Below are positions 37,101 to 46,110 of a stretch of 64,000 nt of DNA, piece after piece. The notes under the pieces were generated by a model, which had not been told where the DNA came from, searched no databases, and saw only the letters and a list, made by a program, of their open reading frames with translations. How positions within the stretch are numbered: position 1 is the stretch's first letter; every line of letters begins with the position of its first letter. The stretch is from positions 1 to 64,000 of the forward strand of contig NZ_JAMXLR010000033.1 of NCBI RefSeq assembly GCF_024054565.1. Direction: 5' to 3'. The DNA comes from Aeoliella straminimaris (GTDB lineage: Bacteria; Planctomycetota; Planctomycetia; Pirellulales; Lacipirellulaceae). The position numbers and the translations under genes were made by a program.

Positions 37101-38057
37101 CTTAATTCGTCGAGCACGTTGCAGTCGGCCGTACGGATGACAATCGATGGCACGGCGGAGTTTACAAGTAACGCAACTTTCCAAGGTGGCACCTACCAGG
37201 GCACTGGAACATTGAGCTTGCAGGGAAACGCCAACATTTCTCAAGACACCGTACTGGGTGTAAACTCGCGATTCGAGACGGGGAGCAACACACAGATTGC
37301 TGCGGGGCAAGAATTGCAGCTGAGTAACGACGCGGTAGTCGAAGAGAACGCTGTTATCCAAGGCGATGGCGCCCTCCACAATTTAATTGGCTCACACTTG
37401 GCGTTGCGAGATGGTGCGGTGATATCCGCGCAGCTTATCAACCAAGGAACCATGTCTCCGGGATCGTCACCGGGAACTGCGATGGTAGAGGATTTGGAAC
37501 TTGGAGAGACAAGTGTTGTCGAAATGGAGATCAATGGCCTAGCAGTTGACCGCATTATTGGGAACGTCCAGCTGGGTGGCAGGCTAGATATTTTTGTCAA
37601 CAATCCGGCGCCTGGCGTGGCGTACAACATCTTTAAGGGCGAGATAACGGGCATGTTCGACGATGTGAGCGATGGCAGTCGGATCGCGACGGCAGACGGG
37701 AAAGGTTCTTTCGTTTTCGATTGCAATGGAAGTACTTGTTCACTCTCCGAATATGTCGCGTCACCGATGTTGGCCGGTGACTACAACAACGACGGCATTG
37801 TGAACATTGCCGACTACCCTGTCTTTCGAGACATGCTTGGCGCCACCGGCATCGGCCTGGCGGCGGACGGCAATGGTGACGGCCTCATCTCGGTGCTCGA
37901 CTACGACGTGTGGAAAGGCAACTTCGGCAAGACCAGCACTTCAAGTGCTGGCTATGGGCACCAACTGACGGTACCCGAGCCGGCGGCTGTAACCTCGTTG
38001 CTCTTGGCAATAGCAATCATTGGTTTGCCTTCGATGCGTTGCCGCTGTTCTCGCTGA
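34188..38057 (+). CDS. Exported metallopeptidase-like adhesin with dockerin-like repeat and PEP-CTERM
   Basis: 1289 residues. Signal peptide about 1-42. Residues 45-280 look like a zinc metallopeptidase: VVLHELGHELG gives an HExxH site (H195, E196, H199), and TLMTPITPPGTR resembles a Met-turn. The canonical metzincin third ligand (HExxHxxGxxH) is threonine here, so the third ligand may be the later GGHL histidine, as in families with a distant ligand, or activity may be lost. From about 300 the protein is a long beta-helix-like passenger with G/N/T-rich repeats, then a dockerin-like calcium-binding pair (GDYNNDGIVNIADYPVF near 1197) and a PEP-CTERM tail (VPEP near 1262). Exosortase-dependent surface display is expected. 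First exported gene of module 3. Confidence 0.82.
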   Translation: MVLSNLTFRSMYYGKRLSVFAAVIAVALTSSSVFGIQINISLDSNTSENPSWDQTGSLLRNTFLAAADIWEDLLPGPGTFDVDVEWDDDIGSNTLGLWTEYPLADNTIEINPNFDWYYDSSPSNHSEFNFTTKNPATSGASSYFGGQWLYGDLSASERSSWFTGAPPSVMEVGYRGYATSPSRQNQFDLLSVVLHELGHELGVNTGEGPYEAQPSWIGNFSAGFNGPSGDGGHLAALTTLMTPITPPGTRVLPSAVDVFAVADVLNFTAAGIDLDRKEYVAGSGLWSNGIGWIGGTFPDGDDDAFIRSPTANPTVDLSANASARNLFVGQGDNLSTNSHSLFVSNTVTANGLDTDIFVDTGGLLDTNNLFVQNQAELQVLGGSIDAFTLITRPDTLLLGNGGSGNAGGVHIRSVLINDGTIRATNGLTLSFTTSVPSSSTVWNLDGTGEDGVLDARSGNISFPQGRLTDAFNGTMMVGAARTLYIDNTVNIETGGLVSLQGGTSLSTAAVFRSSSGLYLHADTDLEISGFAQIDGNFGTSGDVTVEDSGNLEITGPGSNVDGHIELGDSADLDIASSFASWGGTYNLGSGSLLNIQGSMEFAGNGSFAGQGRVRLQGDTRFFGGTYSTAGVVEQIGNALVDSSSPTILNGNGTWDLDGNSGDTVWTVNSDLTLNVSRIETGSGTQIFNGRIDLNGSGTTMTVNTSTAWTLDGRLDLDDGTVLAGSAQMNVTGTVNAETSRITAPVAFKSGTSVVIGAGDVLQLDGTTNYEGGAYRGGTIQQDGTANVTANTTLGINVYQMPPIAGPPATTYWLDEFDWDGSVGGSAVTNIASGVTFIINAVQIDGIPTTDGYDGTLNINGGTLLVNTGTRTVIPLPPNASAPPVISPTPWLLDGTMNLQGIGGNSAVVSSQYGSPLHIHGVVTALGGNTAMSGMAVILEQDARINVENGATLSTGLNAQGMIEVQSGGVLRLNSSSTLQSAVRMTIDGTAEFTSNATFQGGTYQGTGTLSLQGNANISQDTVLGVNSRFETGSNTQIAAGQELQLSNDAVVEENAVIQGDGALHNLIGSHLALRDGAVISAQLINQGTMSPGSSPGTAMVEDLELGETSVVEMEINGLAVDRIIGNVQLGGRLDIFVNNPAPGVAYNIFKGEITGMFDDVSDGSRIATADGKGSFVFDCNGSTCSLSEYVASPMLAGDYNNDGIVNIADYPVFRDMLGATGIGLAADGNGDGLISVLDYDVWKGNFGKTSTSSAGYGHQLTVPEPAAVTSLLLAIAIIGLPSMRCRCSR

Positions 38058-38128
38058 CACGGTTCCTGCGCTCTCGAGACTTTGAAAGATTATTTCTGAC
38101 CACAAATTCTAAACATGGAGACTTCGCC

Positions 38129-39241
38129 ATGACTCAACATGAACTTCAGAGCAACACGCGCCGCCGGACGGTTGCCCACGCTTCTCGGCGAACTGCATTT
38201 ACGGTGGTTGAATTAGTTGTAACAGTCAGTTTAGTTGCAATGCTGTTGACTCTAACCACTCCAGCAGTTCACGATGCGAACCGAAACGCACAGCAATTAC
38301 AGCTTGAGAATAAGTTACTTAATTTAACGCGTTTATTGGAAGGTTACCGCGCTACGCATCCTAGCAATCGCATCCCAACTCTCGCAGCATTTGTGGAGTG
38401 GTACCGCAATCTAGAGCCCACTGAGTTTGATAACAACTACCAATGGGAGGAGGGTAGCGAGGTCATCGAAATTCGAAAATACGACTATTGCGTCGAAGTA
38501 AGGTCGATTGATTACGATGGCTTTGTACTCTGCCTGGTTCCCAAACCACCCTACCGAACCGGTTACTTTCTGCTGTGTATCGACCAGGATGGCCATACAG
38601 TTGAAGAGCGCTCCGACGAAGAGGGTGAGCGAATCTACCGCGAACGCATGCGGAGAGCGCGGTGGCGAGTCTACCAGGGGCTAGGAGACCTGATTGCCAA
38701 CTCAAACGGACCAGTAGAAGCGTCGGCAGTGCTTCCCTACCTGGAACTCACGGAGAACAACTATCAAAACGCCAAGCAACTCGACAGCGATGACGATGAA
38801 TTCGTTGGTTTCGTCGAGTTTGAGGCATTCATGGCGCCCAAAGAAGACGATCCCAAGAGCCTCGCGATCGTGCGTGATACCTATCGCGATGTGTTCGCGA
38901 TCTGCCGTTTTGATGACGATAATATCATGCCCGGCATCTCTGTTGTCGACTTCGCAAGTGATGCGGCGGACGTTTTCAGTGCGGAGTCCCTTGCCATCCC
39001 GATTGACCAGTCCGTGGCAAAGGAGGGCGTCGCTTTCTCGCTATACGTGAAGTTGCGATCCGCGGAGGAAGCGCGGTTTGATGGGGACCTGCATTCTTGC
39101 GAAGAGTCCGTTCAGTCGTTTCGCAACGAACTCGCAGCTCAGTCTGACAAATCAATTAGTTCGGCTGACGCATTGATGTTCGATTATCTCGCAAGCGTGC
39201 TGTGTCCGGAAGCACTGCCACAGGAAGTAGATGTGCCGTGA
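38129..39241 (+). CDS. Protein with type IV pilin-like N-terminus, unknown function
   Basis: 370 residues from ATG 38129, with GGAG 8 bases upstream. After a basic leader (NTRRRTVAHASRR) comes the prepilin motif TAFTVVELVVTVSLVAMLLT, with the conserved glutamate at +5, so prepilin peptidase processing is likely. The remainder is hydrophilic and acidic with no recognised domain and lacks the DUF1559 end motif. An ATG further upstream (37910) would overlap the previous gene and bury the leader, so it is rejected. The gene lies between two PEP-CTERM proteins, echoing module 1, where a pilin-like protein also accompanies PEP-CTERM proteins. A minor pilin or secretion pseudopilin is a guess only. 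Confidence 0.75.
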   Translation: MTQHELQSNTRRRTVAHASRRTAFTVVELVVTVSLVAMLLTLTTPAVHDANRNAQQLQLENKLLNLTRLLEGYRATHPSNRIPTLAAFVEWYRNLEPTEFDNNYQWEEGSEVIEIRKYDYCVEVRSIDYDGFVLCLVPKPPYRTGYFLLCIDQDGHTVEERSDEEGERIYRERMRRARWRVYQGLGDLIANSNGPVEASAVLPYLELTENNYQNAKQLDSDDDEFVGFVEFEAFMAPKEDDPKSLAIVRDTYRDVFAICRFDDDNIMPGISVVDFASDAADVFSAESLAIPIDQSVAKEGVAFSLYVKLRSAEEARFDGDLHSCEESVQSFRNELAAQSDKSISSADALMFDYLASVLCPEALPQEVDVP

Positions 39242-39346
39242 GAGCGAAGCACAACCTGCTAAATACGAGTGCGGCGAAGGTCAAATCGGAGCATGGAACT
39301 GCGAGTCTCGTCCTATGTCTGTTCACAAGGCACCGAGAGGGCCACG

Positions 39347-42172
39347 ATGCATATTAGAAGTAGCATGAAGGCGATGGCACCATTCAACCAATGGACAACA
39401 CAATGCTTGATCGGAGGGTGTCTAGTTCTGACAATCCCCATGACGCCGGTTTCAGCCCAGGTCGCCAAGAAATGGTTTGGCACGGGTGTTCCGACCTATT
39501 TTCACCTGCCCGAGAACTGGGACCCGGCGGGAACGCCTGGACCACTCGATGACGTGGAATTCAACCTTCAGGCTCAGTACGAAGTATTGTGGAACTCGCA
39601 AACGATGTCAGCTGCTCCGAGCATCGGGACGTTACGAATTGACCGTGATGACGTGTTGTTTCTAAATGACGAGCCTACCCAAGTGTGGGAACTTATCGTG
39701 AATGGATCGGGCGGGGCAGGTAGCTTCACAGACGTCGAGGTCACAGGCGCGAGCGGTGGCGACACTTTCTTGTTCTTGGCTGGTATTCGACTTCGCAGCC
39801 TTGGAGGTGCCCAAGTCGACCAGTTAGGCTACTTGCTCATTGATGGCACTTTGCCCTATTCGTCTGAATTTGTTGTGGAGGGCAGCGTTGGCTTTTGCAA
39901 CGACGGTTACGTAGCGGCAACATCCGGAGGCCAAATCACGAGCACATTCAGTTACATCGGCTACGCCGACGGGACTGAAGCTGTTGCAATTGTCGACGGC
40001 ACCGACGGCAACGGAACCCCTTCCGGATGGCACACATCGCAAACGCTAATCGTCGGACGCGAAGGGAATGCGACGATGGAAGTCACGAACGGTGGCTACG
40101 TGAGCAGCAATTTTGCTGCGATTGCATCAATGGAAGAGACTACCAGTCAAGTATCCGTAAGTGGCGTAAGCCAGGGCGGCTCGAGCTCTACCTGGGAAAA
40201 CGATGGCAATATCCATGTGGGCAACTTTGGCAAAGGTGTGCTCACGATTTCCAATGGAGGAGTAGTTTCCGACGATGTCGGCTTTATTGGCTACCACCCT
40301 GGGAGTATGGGCGAGGTTGTCGTAAGCGGCGTAGGGTCATTGTGGCACAACCGTGTCAATGCCGATGTCGGCGAGTTCGGCAGTGGCAGTCTGCTAATCG
40401 AGGAGGGAGGCCGTGTGGAGAACATTCACGGGTTCATTGGCTACGAAACGGGTTCCAGTGGCGAAGTGGTAATTCATGGAGCAGGATCAACCTGGGCCAA
40501 TACAGGCAATGTGGTAATTGGCGGCAATAACGACAGCGCAGCCGGACCTGGGACTTTAAATGTGTATGACCAGGGGCGACTGGAAGTGGGAGGCGTGCTG
40601 AAAATATGGAGCACAAGCGCTGTCACTCTCGACGGTGGCAGTATTGTGACCAACTCGTTCGATAATTCAAATGGCGGGCTGTTTAACTTTGTCACCGGTT
40701 CGCTAACTGTAAACTCTGGAGTAGAAATCGGTGTTGGGACGGGCTTATCGCAAAACTTGGTGCTTACTGAAAACCGTCAATTGACGACACCTGCCGTAAC
40801 CACAATTGCCCCTTTTCATTCGGTGACTATAGACGGAGGTGTTCTCAGGACCGGCGCGCTCGATATCCAAGGCACGCTGAACTTCAACAGTGGAACACTG
40901 GAGATCACCGGTGCGAGCGGACTCACAGTCGGCACCGACGGGCCCCTCGGCTCTACGGTTTCGCTAACCACTGGTCAACAATTGGTGGTGACCAATATGA
41001 TTGCTGTTAACTTCGGTGCAACGTTTGCGCTCAACGGCGGCAGTGTTTCAGCCAGCTTGATCGACAATACCGGACGCCTCTCTGGAGCCGGAACGATCGC
41101 GGGAACTCTTCAAAACAACGTTGACGGCGAAGTAGAAATTCTCTCAGGGCGACAATTGCATTTTGCTGGCTCTTTCTCCAATTTCGGCGAGGTAAACAAC
41201 TTTGGCGGTCAAGTCCGCTTCGACGGACAGTTCATAAACAACGACACCGGTAACAACGATACGGGCTTCGTTGCTGGCCGGGGTCAGTTTATCGCCGACG
41301 GCGGCTGGACCAACCAGGGCGCGATGGCGTTTAGCGCAGGTCTTACCGATGTAAAAGGGGACGTCTTCAACGACATTGGCGGCCGCATCGTTACCAGTGG
41401 CGGAGCGACCACGACCTTCTTTGACGACGTCACCCACAACGGCGACGAGATCCGAACCGCCGCCGGGAGCAACACGGTGTTCCTCGGTGCCGCCACTGGT
41501 TCGGGGCCTTACACCGGTACCGGCACCGTCTACTTCGAAGGCGACCTGCGGCCGGGGAACAGCCCAAGCACAATCCAAATGGACGGGGACGTCGTTTTCG
41601 GAAATTCTCTGACTTCGGAGTTTGAAATTGGGGGCTTGAGTAATGGAGAGTTAGACCAACTTGGGGTCGCAGGGACTGCCGTTCTGGATGGCACACTGCA
41701 AGTGTCCCTGCTCGCGCCTTTTGACCCGCAGTTGGGAGACGTGTTCGACATCCTACTTGCAGCTGAGGGCGTAGCAGGCAAATTCAGCAGCGCACAACTG
41801 CCCGACCTGGGCTCGCTACTCGCGATGGACGTGTTCTATGACACCAACGCGGTAACATTGGCGGTCGTACCGGTCCTAGCCGGCGACTACAACGCCGATG
41901 GTAAAGTCAATATCGCCGACTACACGATATGGCGAAACCTGCTGGGCGAAACGGGACTTGGCCTCTCGGCCGATGGGAACCGCGACGGAGTCGTATCTTT
42001 GATGGACTACGACGGTGTGGAAAACGAACTTCGGTGCCACGCTGCCGCTGCCTGGCTCGCTCGTGGAACAAGTTGGCCGATCAGCGGTGCCCGAACCACC
42101 GTCGTTCACAATTGTAATATTTGCATTAGTCTGTGTGACCTTGTTTGTGTACAGACCACAGACGATGTGTAG
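39347..42172 (+). CDS. Exported autotransporter-like repeat protein with dockerin-like repeat; C-terminus frameshifted
   Basis: 941 residues as read. ATG 39347 follows GAGAGG; earlier in-frame starts (39269, 39293) give no better signal. Signal peptide ends VSAQ. The body has repeated units (GSLLIEEGGRVENIHGFIGY type) of the autotransporter-passenger beta-helix kind. Near 845 a dockerin-like repeat starts (GDYNADGKVNIADYTIW), but at the second half the sequence reads LMDYDGVENELR instead of the expected DYDVWKTNFG. One extra G at about 42013-42015 explains it, and the proper continuation with a PEP-CTERM lies in the next frame. The present C-terminus has no membrane anchor. Either the gene has lost surface retention, or the extra base is a sequencing error. 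Confidence 0.8.
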   Translation: MHIRSSMKAMAPFNQWTTQCLIGGCLVLTIPMTPVSAQVAKKWFGTGVPTYFHLPENWDPAGTPGPLDDVEFNLQAQYEVLWNSQTMSAAPSIGTLRIDRDDVLFLNDEPTQVWELIVNGSGGAGSFTDVEVTGASGGDTFLFLAGIRLRSLGGAQVDQLGYLLIDGTLPYSSEFVVEGSVGFCNDGYVAATSGGQITSTFSYIGYADGTEAVAIVDGTDGNGTPSGWHTSQTLIVGREGNATMEVTNGGYVSSNFAAIASMEETTSQVSVSGVSQGGSSSTWENDGNIHVGNFGKGVLTISNGGVVSDDVGFIGYHPGSMGEVVVSGVGSLWHNRVNADVGEFGSGSLLIEEGGRVENIHGFIGYETGSSGEVVIHGAGSTWANTGNVVIGGNNDSAAGPGTLNVYDQGRLEVGGVLKIWSTSAVTLDGGSIVTNSFDNSNGGLFNFVTGSLTVNSGVEIGVGTGLSQNLVLTENRQLTTPAVTTIAPFHSVTIDGGVLRTGALDIQGTLNFNSGTLEITGASGLTVGTDGPLGSTVSLTTGQQLVVTNMIAVNFGATFALNGGSVSASLIDNTGRLSGAGTIAGTLQNNVDGEVEILSGRQLHFAGSFSNFGEVNNFGGQVRFDGQFINNDTGNNDTGFVAGRGQFIADGGWTNQGAMAFSAGLTDVKGDVFNDIGGRIVTSGGATTTFFDDVTHNGDEIRTAAGSNTVFLGAATGSGPYTGTGTVYFEGDLRPGNSPSTIQMDGDVVFGNSLTSEFEIGGLSNGELDQLGVAGTAVLDGTLQVSLLAPFDPQLGDVFDILLAAEGVAGKFSSAQLPDLGSLLAMDVFYDTNAVTLAVVPVLAGDYNADGKVNIADYTIWRNLLGETGLGLSADGNRDGVVSLMDYDGVENELRCHAAAAWLARGTSWPISGARTTVVHNCNICISLCDLVCVQTTDDV

Positions 42173-42266
42173 ATGTTCTTCGACTCATGTGCTCTTGGTT
42201 ACACGCCCGAAAGTATTCCGGATAAACACAAGTCGAGGTAGTAGGTGTGGCTCGCTCAATCACTGA
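42015..42266 (+). pseudogene. Out-of-frame dockerin/PEP-CTERM tail of the preceding gene
   Basis: In the +1 frame the sequence continues VWKTNFGATLPLPGSLVEQ, then AVPEPPSFTIVIFALVCVTL, a normal second dockerin half and PEP-CTERM with hydrophobic helix followed by arginine. It has no ribosome-binding site and makes sense only as the displaced end of the gene at 39347. The frame remains open about 30 residues beyond the usual end and stops at 42266, close to the next start. Confidence 0.7.
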
Positions 42267-42279
42267 ATGCAGGAGACAC

Positions 42280-45200
42280 ATGATGTCGAACAGGATCAGG
42301 CGATGTGGATACGAATTGATTCCTACCAGGCGATTCAATCTCGAGACGCTAGAATCGCGGATGGCACTATCGGCAACTGCTGGGGAATTGGACCTTTCTT
42401 TCAATGCGGACTCCGAGTTTGGCCCACGCCCCGGGCTAGTAACCACAGACTTCGGAGGAGAGGCGGATGTTGCTCACGACCTAGTGGTTAACTCAGCCGC
42501 CGACAAGCTGATCGTGGTTGGCGAGAGTGATAGTGACTTTGCAATTGCCCAGTACGACGCGGCTACCGGTGTATTGGACGAGCAGTTCGGAGCCGAATCT
42601 AACGGTCTTGCTACAACGCCCATTGGTGTCGACACGGCGGACGCGGCCTATGGAGTCGCGCTGCAGTCGGACGGCGACATCGTGGTCGTTGGAAAGACAA
42701 CGGAACTCGATGCGGAGTTGAACCCAGTCGAGCGCATCGCGCTGGCCCGCTACCTGTCGAACGGCACGCTGGATTCGACGTTCGGCACAGGTGGCATCGT
42801 CGTCACCCCGCTAGAGGTCTCGCCCTTCGGCAAATCGTCGGTCGCTAGCGCCGTGGTTATTCAGTCAATGAGCGAAGAGAAGATTCTGATCTCCGGCTAT
42901 CTGGGAGGGCGCTGGGTTGTTGGTCGCTACGACGCGGACGGAACGCTTGACGAATCGTTCGCCAACACGGGCTTTCATGTGACGCCGATCGTCGACCCAC
43001 TCGAGCCTTTGCTGGGTGCCACCGATCTGCTGGTGCAGCCGGATGGACGAATCGTTTACACGGCGACCGGAACCGGATGGGTTCACGTCGTACGATTGAC
43101 CGCGGGAGGCGAGTGGGACAACTCGTTCTCACAGGACGGTCTGGCCCAACTCACCCTACCCGAGGGAGCGGCCACCACCCGGGCCCTGGCGCGTCAGGCC
43201 GACGGAAAGCTGGTGGTCGCGGGAGACGTGGCCGGCGAATTCGTCGCCCTGCGTTTCAATACCGACGGCTCGCTCGACGACGGCAGCCCGAACGACTCGA
43301 CACCAGGAGACATGTTTGGTGGGGGAGGAAGGTCGGTCGTCGACTTTGGGCTGGACGACGTAGCCTATGACGTGCTGATTCAGCCCATCACTCAGCAGGT
43401 CATCCTGATTGGTGAAAGCCGAAGCGACGCGAGCCGATCGCATGGAGCCATCGCTCGCTTGAACGCCGACGGGACCATCGATCAAACATTTGGCGAAATG
43501 GGACGCGTCACCACTCAGTTCTACGACACCCTCGGCCCACAATCGAACGACGCGGCGCGGTCGGCGGCCATCCACTACGACTCGCGAGACAACCATAAGC
43601 TCCTGACGACCGGCGGTGCGGAGTTCTTGGATTCGACCACACCCGACTCCAATTTCGGCCTCGCGCGGTACATCATTAACTCGCTGCCGGCCGCCAAGGA
43701 CACCTACTTCCGAACGACCCGCGACCTATCCTTACAAATATTGCTGGAGGGAACCGACTTCGAATCGACTGACTTGATCTTCGATGTCATCACCCCGCCG
43801 CAACATGGCATGTTGGGTAGCTTGCTGCCCGGCGCTGCGATGGCCGGAAGCCCGAATACCGACTCGTCCACGGTGCTCTACACGCCCGATGATGGGTTCG
43901 TCGGCTTGGACCGATTCACGTTTGTCGTAACCGACGAAACGGGTGCGACGTCCCTGTTGGCTACGGCGTACGTAGTCGTCGATCTACAGCCCCGACCACC
44001 GATCTTGGGCTGCGGAACCACATGGGACGGCGAGTTTGATCTGGAGTGGTTCCAGCGCGGATTCAACGATCAGGGGCAGCCAGCAACCAACTGGCAAGGC
44101 GACAGCATTCCGGGCGAAGACTCCGGCGGCGCGGCTTGCATCTTCAACACCGACAGCGAAACGGTGCACTACAAACCGGTACTTGCCTCAGTGCAACCTA
44201 TTCAGTCGGTTTTCGCGCTCGAGCCACTGCACATCGACGGTTTGATGGAAATCGAAGACCTTTCGATCGTCCAATCCCCATTGACGCTGGGGCGATTGAA
44301 CAACGACGAAATCATCCTCACAGGCTCGGGCGATCTCTACGTTACCCCTTCGCCCCCCGACCCACTCACCGCGGACGAAAATGGTCTCCCCAAGCTGAGC
44401 CGACTCGTCTGGCAAGGTGGACGAATCTATGGTGACGCCGACAACCTCCGCCCACTGGTCGTCGCGGAGGAGGGTCTATCGTTTCCCGTGGCAAGTCAAA
44501 GAAGCTTACGAAGCCGCACCCTGGTGCTGGGGGGCACCTCGTCTTACAGCGGTGGCGAACTAGTCATGGACTACAATGCCCACATCGTGAACGCGGGCGT
44601 GCTCAACGCGTCGGGCAACGGAAACATATTCGCCATCAGCTCGCCGATCGGTACCCCCGACGAGTTCCTGCAGGACTTTCAGAACCTGGGCGAATTTAAG
44701 GTAGTTGGCTCGTTCAACATGGGCACCCGGTTCGAGAATTTCGCGCAGGTATCCGTCCGCGACAACGGCAGCCTGACCATCGGTGGAGAGTTCCTCAAGA
44801 ATCTGGATGTCGCTACGGGAGAGTTCAGCGGTGGAAGCTGGTACATCGATGGGACACTCAACATCAACGTCGGCGCGAGCATTGTCTCGAACCATGCCGA
44901 CATGACGCTCGCCGCGAACGGACAAATTCGCCGCTTGGCAGGAGCGGGCAACGCGCTGTCGGAGATTGCTGAGAACTTCAACAAGTTCACGCTCGAGCGG
45001 GGTGCAAATCTCACCACCACCACTGCGTTTACCAACAGTGGCGAACTGGTGGTGGGACGCGCGGGGGCGAGCGCGAGCGAAGACCCGCTCAACCTGCTGA
45101 CGATCGGCGGCAACTACTACCAGCCCGCCAGCGGCACCCTGATCATCTACGAAGACGGTCAACTGGTAGTTCAAGGGACCGCAATCTTCGAATCGGGCGG

Positions 45201-46110
45201 CGGTCTCAGCGGACAGGGACGCATCACCGCCACCACCCTGGAGAACCGCGGCACCATCGCCCCCGGCAATTCGCCCGGCGTGTTGGTGGTCGATTCCTCC
45301 TTCTCACAAACCGCTGAGGGAAGACTCGAAATCGAGCTAGGAGCCACCGAGAGCGACCAACTGATCGTCCATGGCGAGGTGACGCTCGATGGCCAACTCG
45401 CCGTCTCCATCATCGAAGAACCCGGCCTGCAGGTGAACGACGCATTCGTCATTGTCGATAACAACGGCGACGCCACAGTGACCGGCAGCTTTATCAACTT
45501 ACTCGAGGGCACCTCGTTCGAACTGGGGCGATACACCTTGGAGATCAGCTATCAGGCGGGCGACGGAAACAACATCGGCCTGACCATCACCGACATCGCC
45601 CCCGCCCATCCGGGCGACTTCAACTACGACGGCACCGTCAACCTGGCCGACTACGTGGTGTGGCGAAACAATCTTGGAAGTGCTGATGAATCGGCAATTT
45701 ACAACAACGGAGATGGTATCAACGGTATCGACACTGCGGACTACCAAGTGTGGAAGAACAACTTTGGGAAAACGTATGTACTACCAGCTACGAACTTGAA
45801 TTCGCTGGCAACTTCTGAACTGGAAGGAACTGGCGGCACATCGAGTCCTGCAGCCGACGCAGCCTTTGCAGGGTACAATTCGCCGGAGCGTTCTGCGTAT
45901 GCTTCTCGATCATCAAATCATGTCTCAAGATCGACGTCGAGCGGCACCAATGACCAGCCATCGCTGCTCCTGCTGTTGAGACAGCAAGTGAACGATGGCG
46001 AAGATTCACAGCCGGTGGACTACAAATCCGCTAGCGATGAGCCGCCACCAGAAACCGCGATGGCAACTTTCGAGTCTTCGCTGGCTGCGGTTCTTGGAGA
46101 CTGGCAGTAA
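42280..46110 (+). CDS. LEPR-XLL-type exported protein with delta-60 repeats and dockerin-like repeat
   Basis: 1276 residues from ATG 42280 (AGGAG 4 bases upstream; ATG 42283 would give a better spacing). The N-terminus RRFNLETLESRMALSA is the planctomycete LEPR-XLL-type motif rather than a normal signal peptide. About 40-450 carries delta-60/DUF5122 beta-propeller repeats (ARYLSNGTLDSTFGTGGIVV). A cadherin-like stretch follows (LYTPDDGFVGLDRFTFVVTD), then a passenger-like beta-helix region and a dockerin-like pair from about 1112 (GDFNYDGTVNLADYVVWRNN, YQVWKNNFG). There is no PEP-CTERM; the tail ends LAAVLGDWQ. Likely large cell-surface protein; ligand unknown. Last gene of module 3, with a truncated sigma gene about 600 bp further on. 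Confidence 0.85.
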   Translation: MMSNRIRRCGYELIPTRRFNLETLESRMALSATAGELDLSFNADSEFGPRPGLVTTDFGGEADVAHDLVVNSAADKLIVVGESDSDFAIAQYDAATGVLDEQFGAESNGLATTPIGVDTADAAYGVALQSDGDIVVVGKTTELDAELNPVERIALARYLSNGTLDSTFGTGGIVVTPLEVSPFGKSSVASAVVIQSMSEEKILISGYLGGRWVVGRYDADGTLDESFANTGFHVTPIVDPLEPLLGATDLLVQPDGRIVYTATGTGWVHVVRLTAGGEWDNSFSQDGLAQLTLPEGAATTRALARQADGKLVVAGDVAGEFVALRFNTDGSLDDGSPNDSTPGDMFGGGGRSVVDFGLDDVAYDVLIQPITQQVILIGESRSDASRSHGAIARLNADGTIDQTFGEMGRVTTQFYDTLGPQSNDAARSAAIHYDSRDNHKLLTTGGAEFLDSTTPDSNFGLARYIINSLPAAKDTYFRTTRDLSLQILLEGTDFESTDLIFDVITPPQHGMLGSLLPGAAMAGSPNTDSSTVLYTPDDGFVGLDRFTFVVTDETGATSLLATAYVVVDLQPRPPILGCGTTWDGEFDLEWFQRGFNDQGQPATNWQGDSIPGEDSGGAACIFNTDSETVHYKPVLASVQPIQSVFALEPLHIDGLMEIEDLSIVQSPLTLGRLNNDEIILTGSGDLYVTPSPPDPLTADENGLPKLSRLVWQGGRIYGDADNLRPLVVAEEGLSFPVASQRSLRSRTLVLGGTSSYSGGELVMDYNAHIVNAGVLNASGNGNIFAISSPIGTPDEFLQDFQNLGEFKVVGSFNMGTRFENFAQVSVRDNGSLTIGGEFLKNLDVATGEFSGGSWYIDGTLNINVGASIVSNHADMTLAANGQIRRLAGAGNALSEIAENFNKFTLERGANLTTTTAFTNSGELVVGRAGASASEDPLNLLTIGGNYYQPASGTLIIYEDGQLVVQGTAIFESGGGLSGQGRITATTLENRGTIAPGNSPGVLVVDSSFSQTAEGRLEIELGATESDQLIVHGEVTLDGQLAVSIIEEPGLQVNDAFVIVDNNGDATVTGSFINLLEGTSFELGRYTLEISYQAGDGNNIGLTITDIAPAHPGDFNYDGTVNLADYVVWRNNLGSADESAIYNNGDGINGIDTADYQVWKNNFGKTYVLPATNLNSLATSELEGTGGTSSPAADAAFAGYNSPERSAYASRSSNHVSRSTSSGTNDQPSLLLLLRQQVNDGEDSQPVDYKSASDEPPPETAMATFESSLAAVLGDWQ

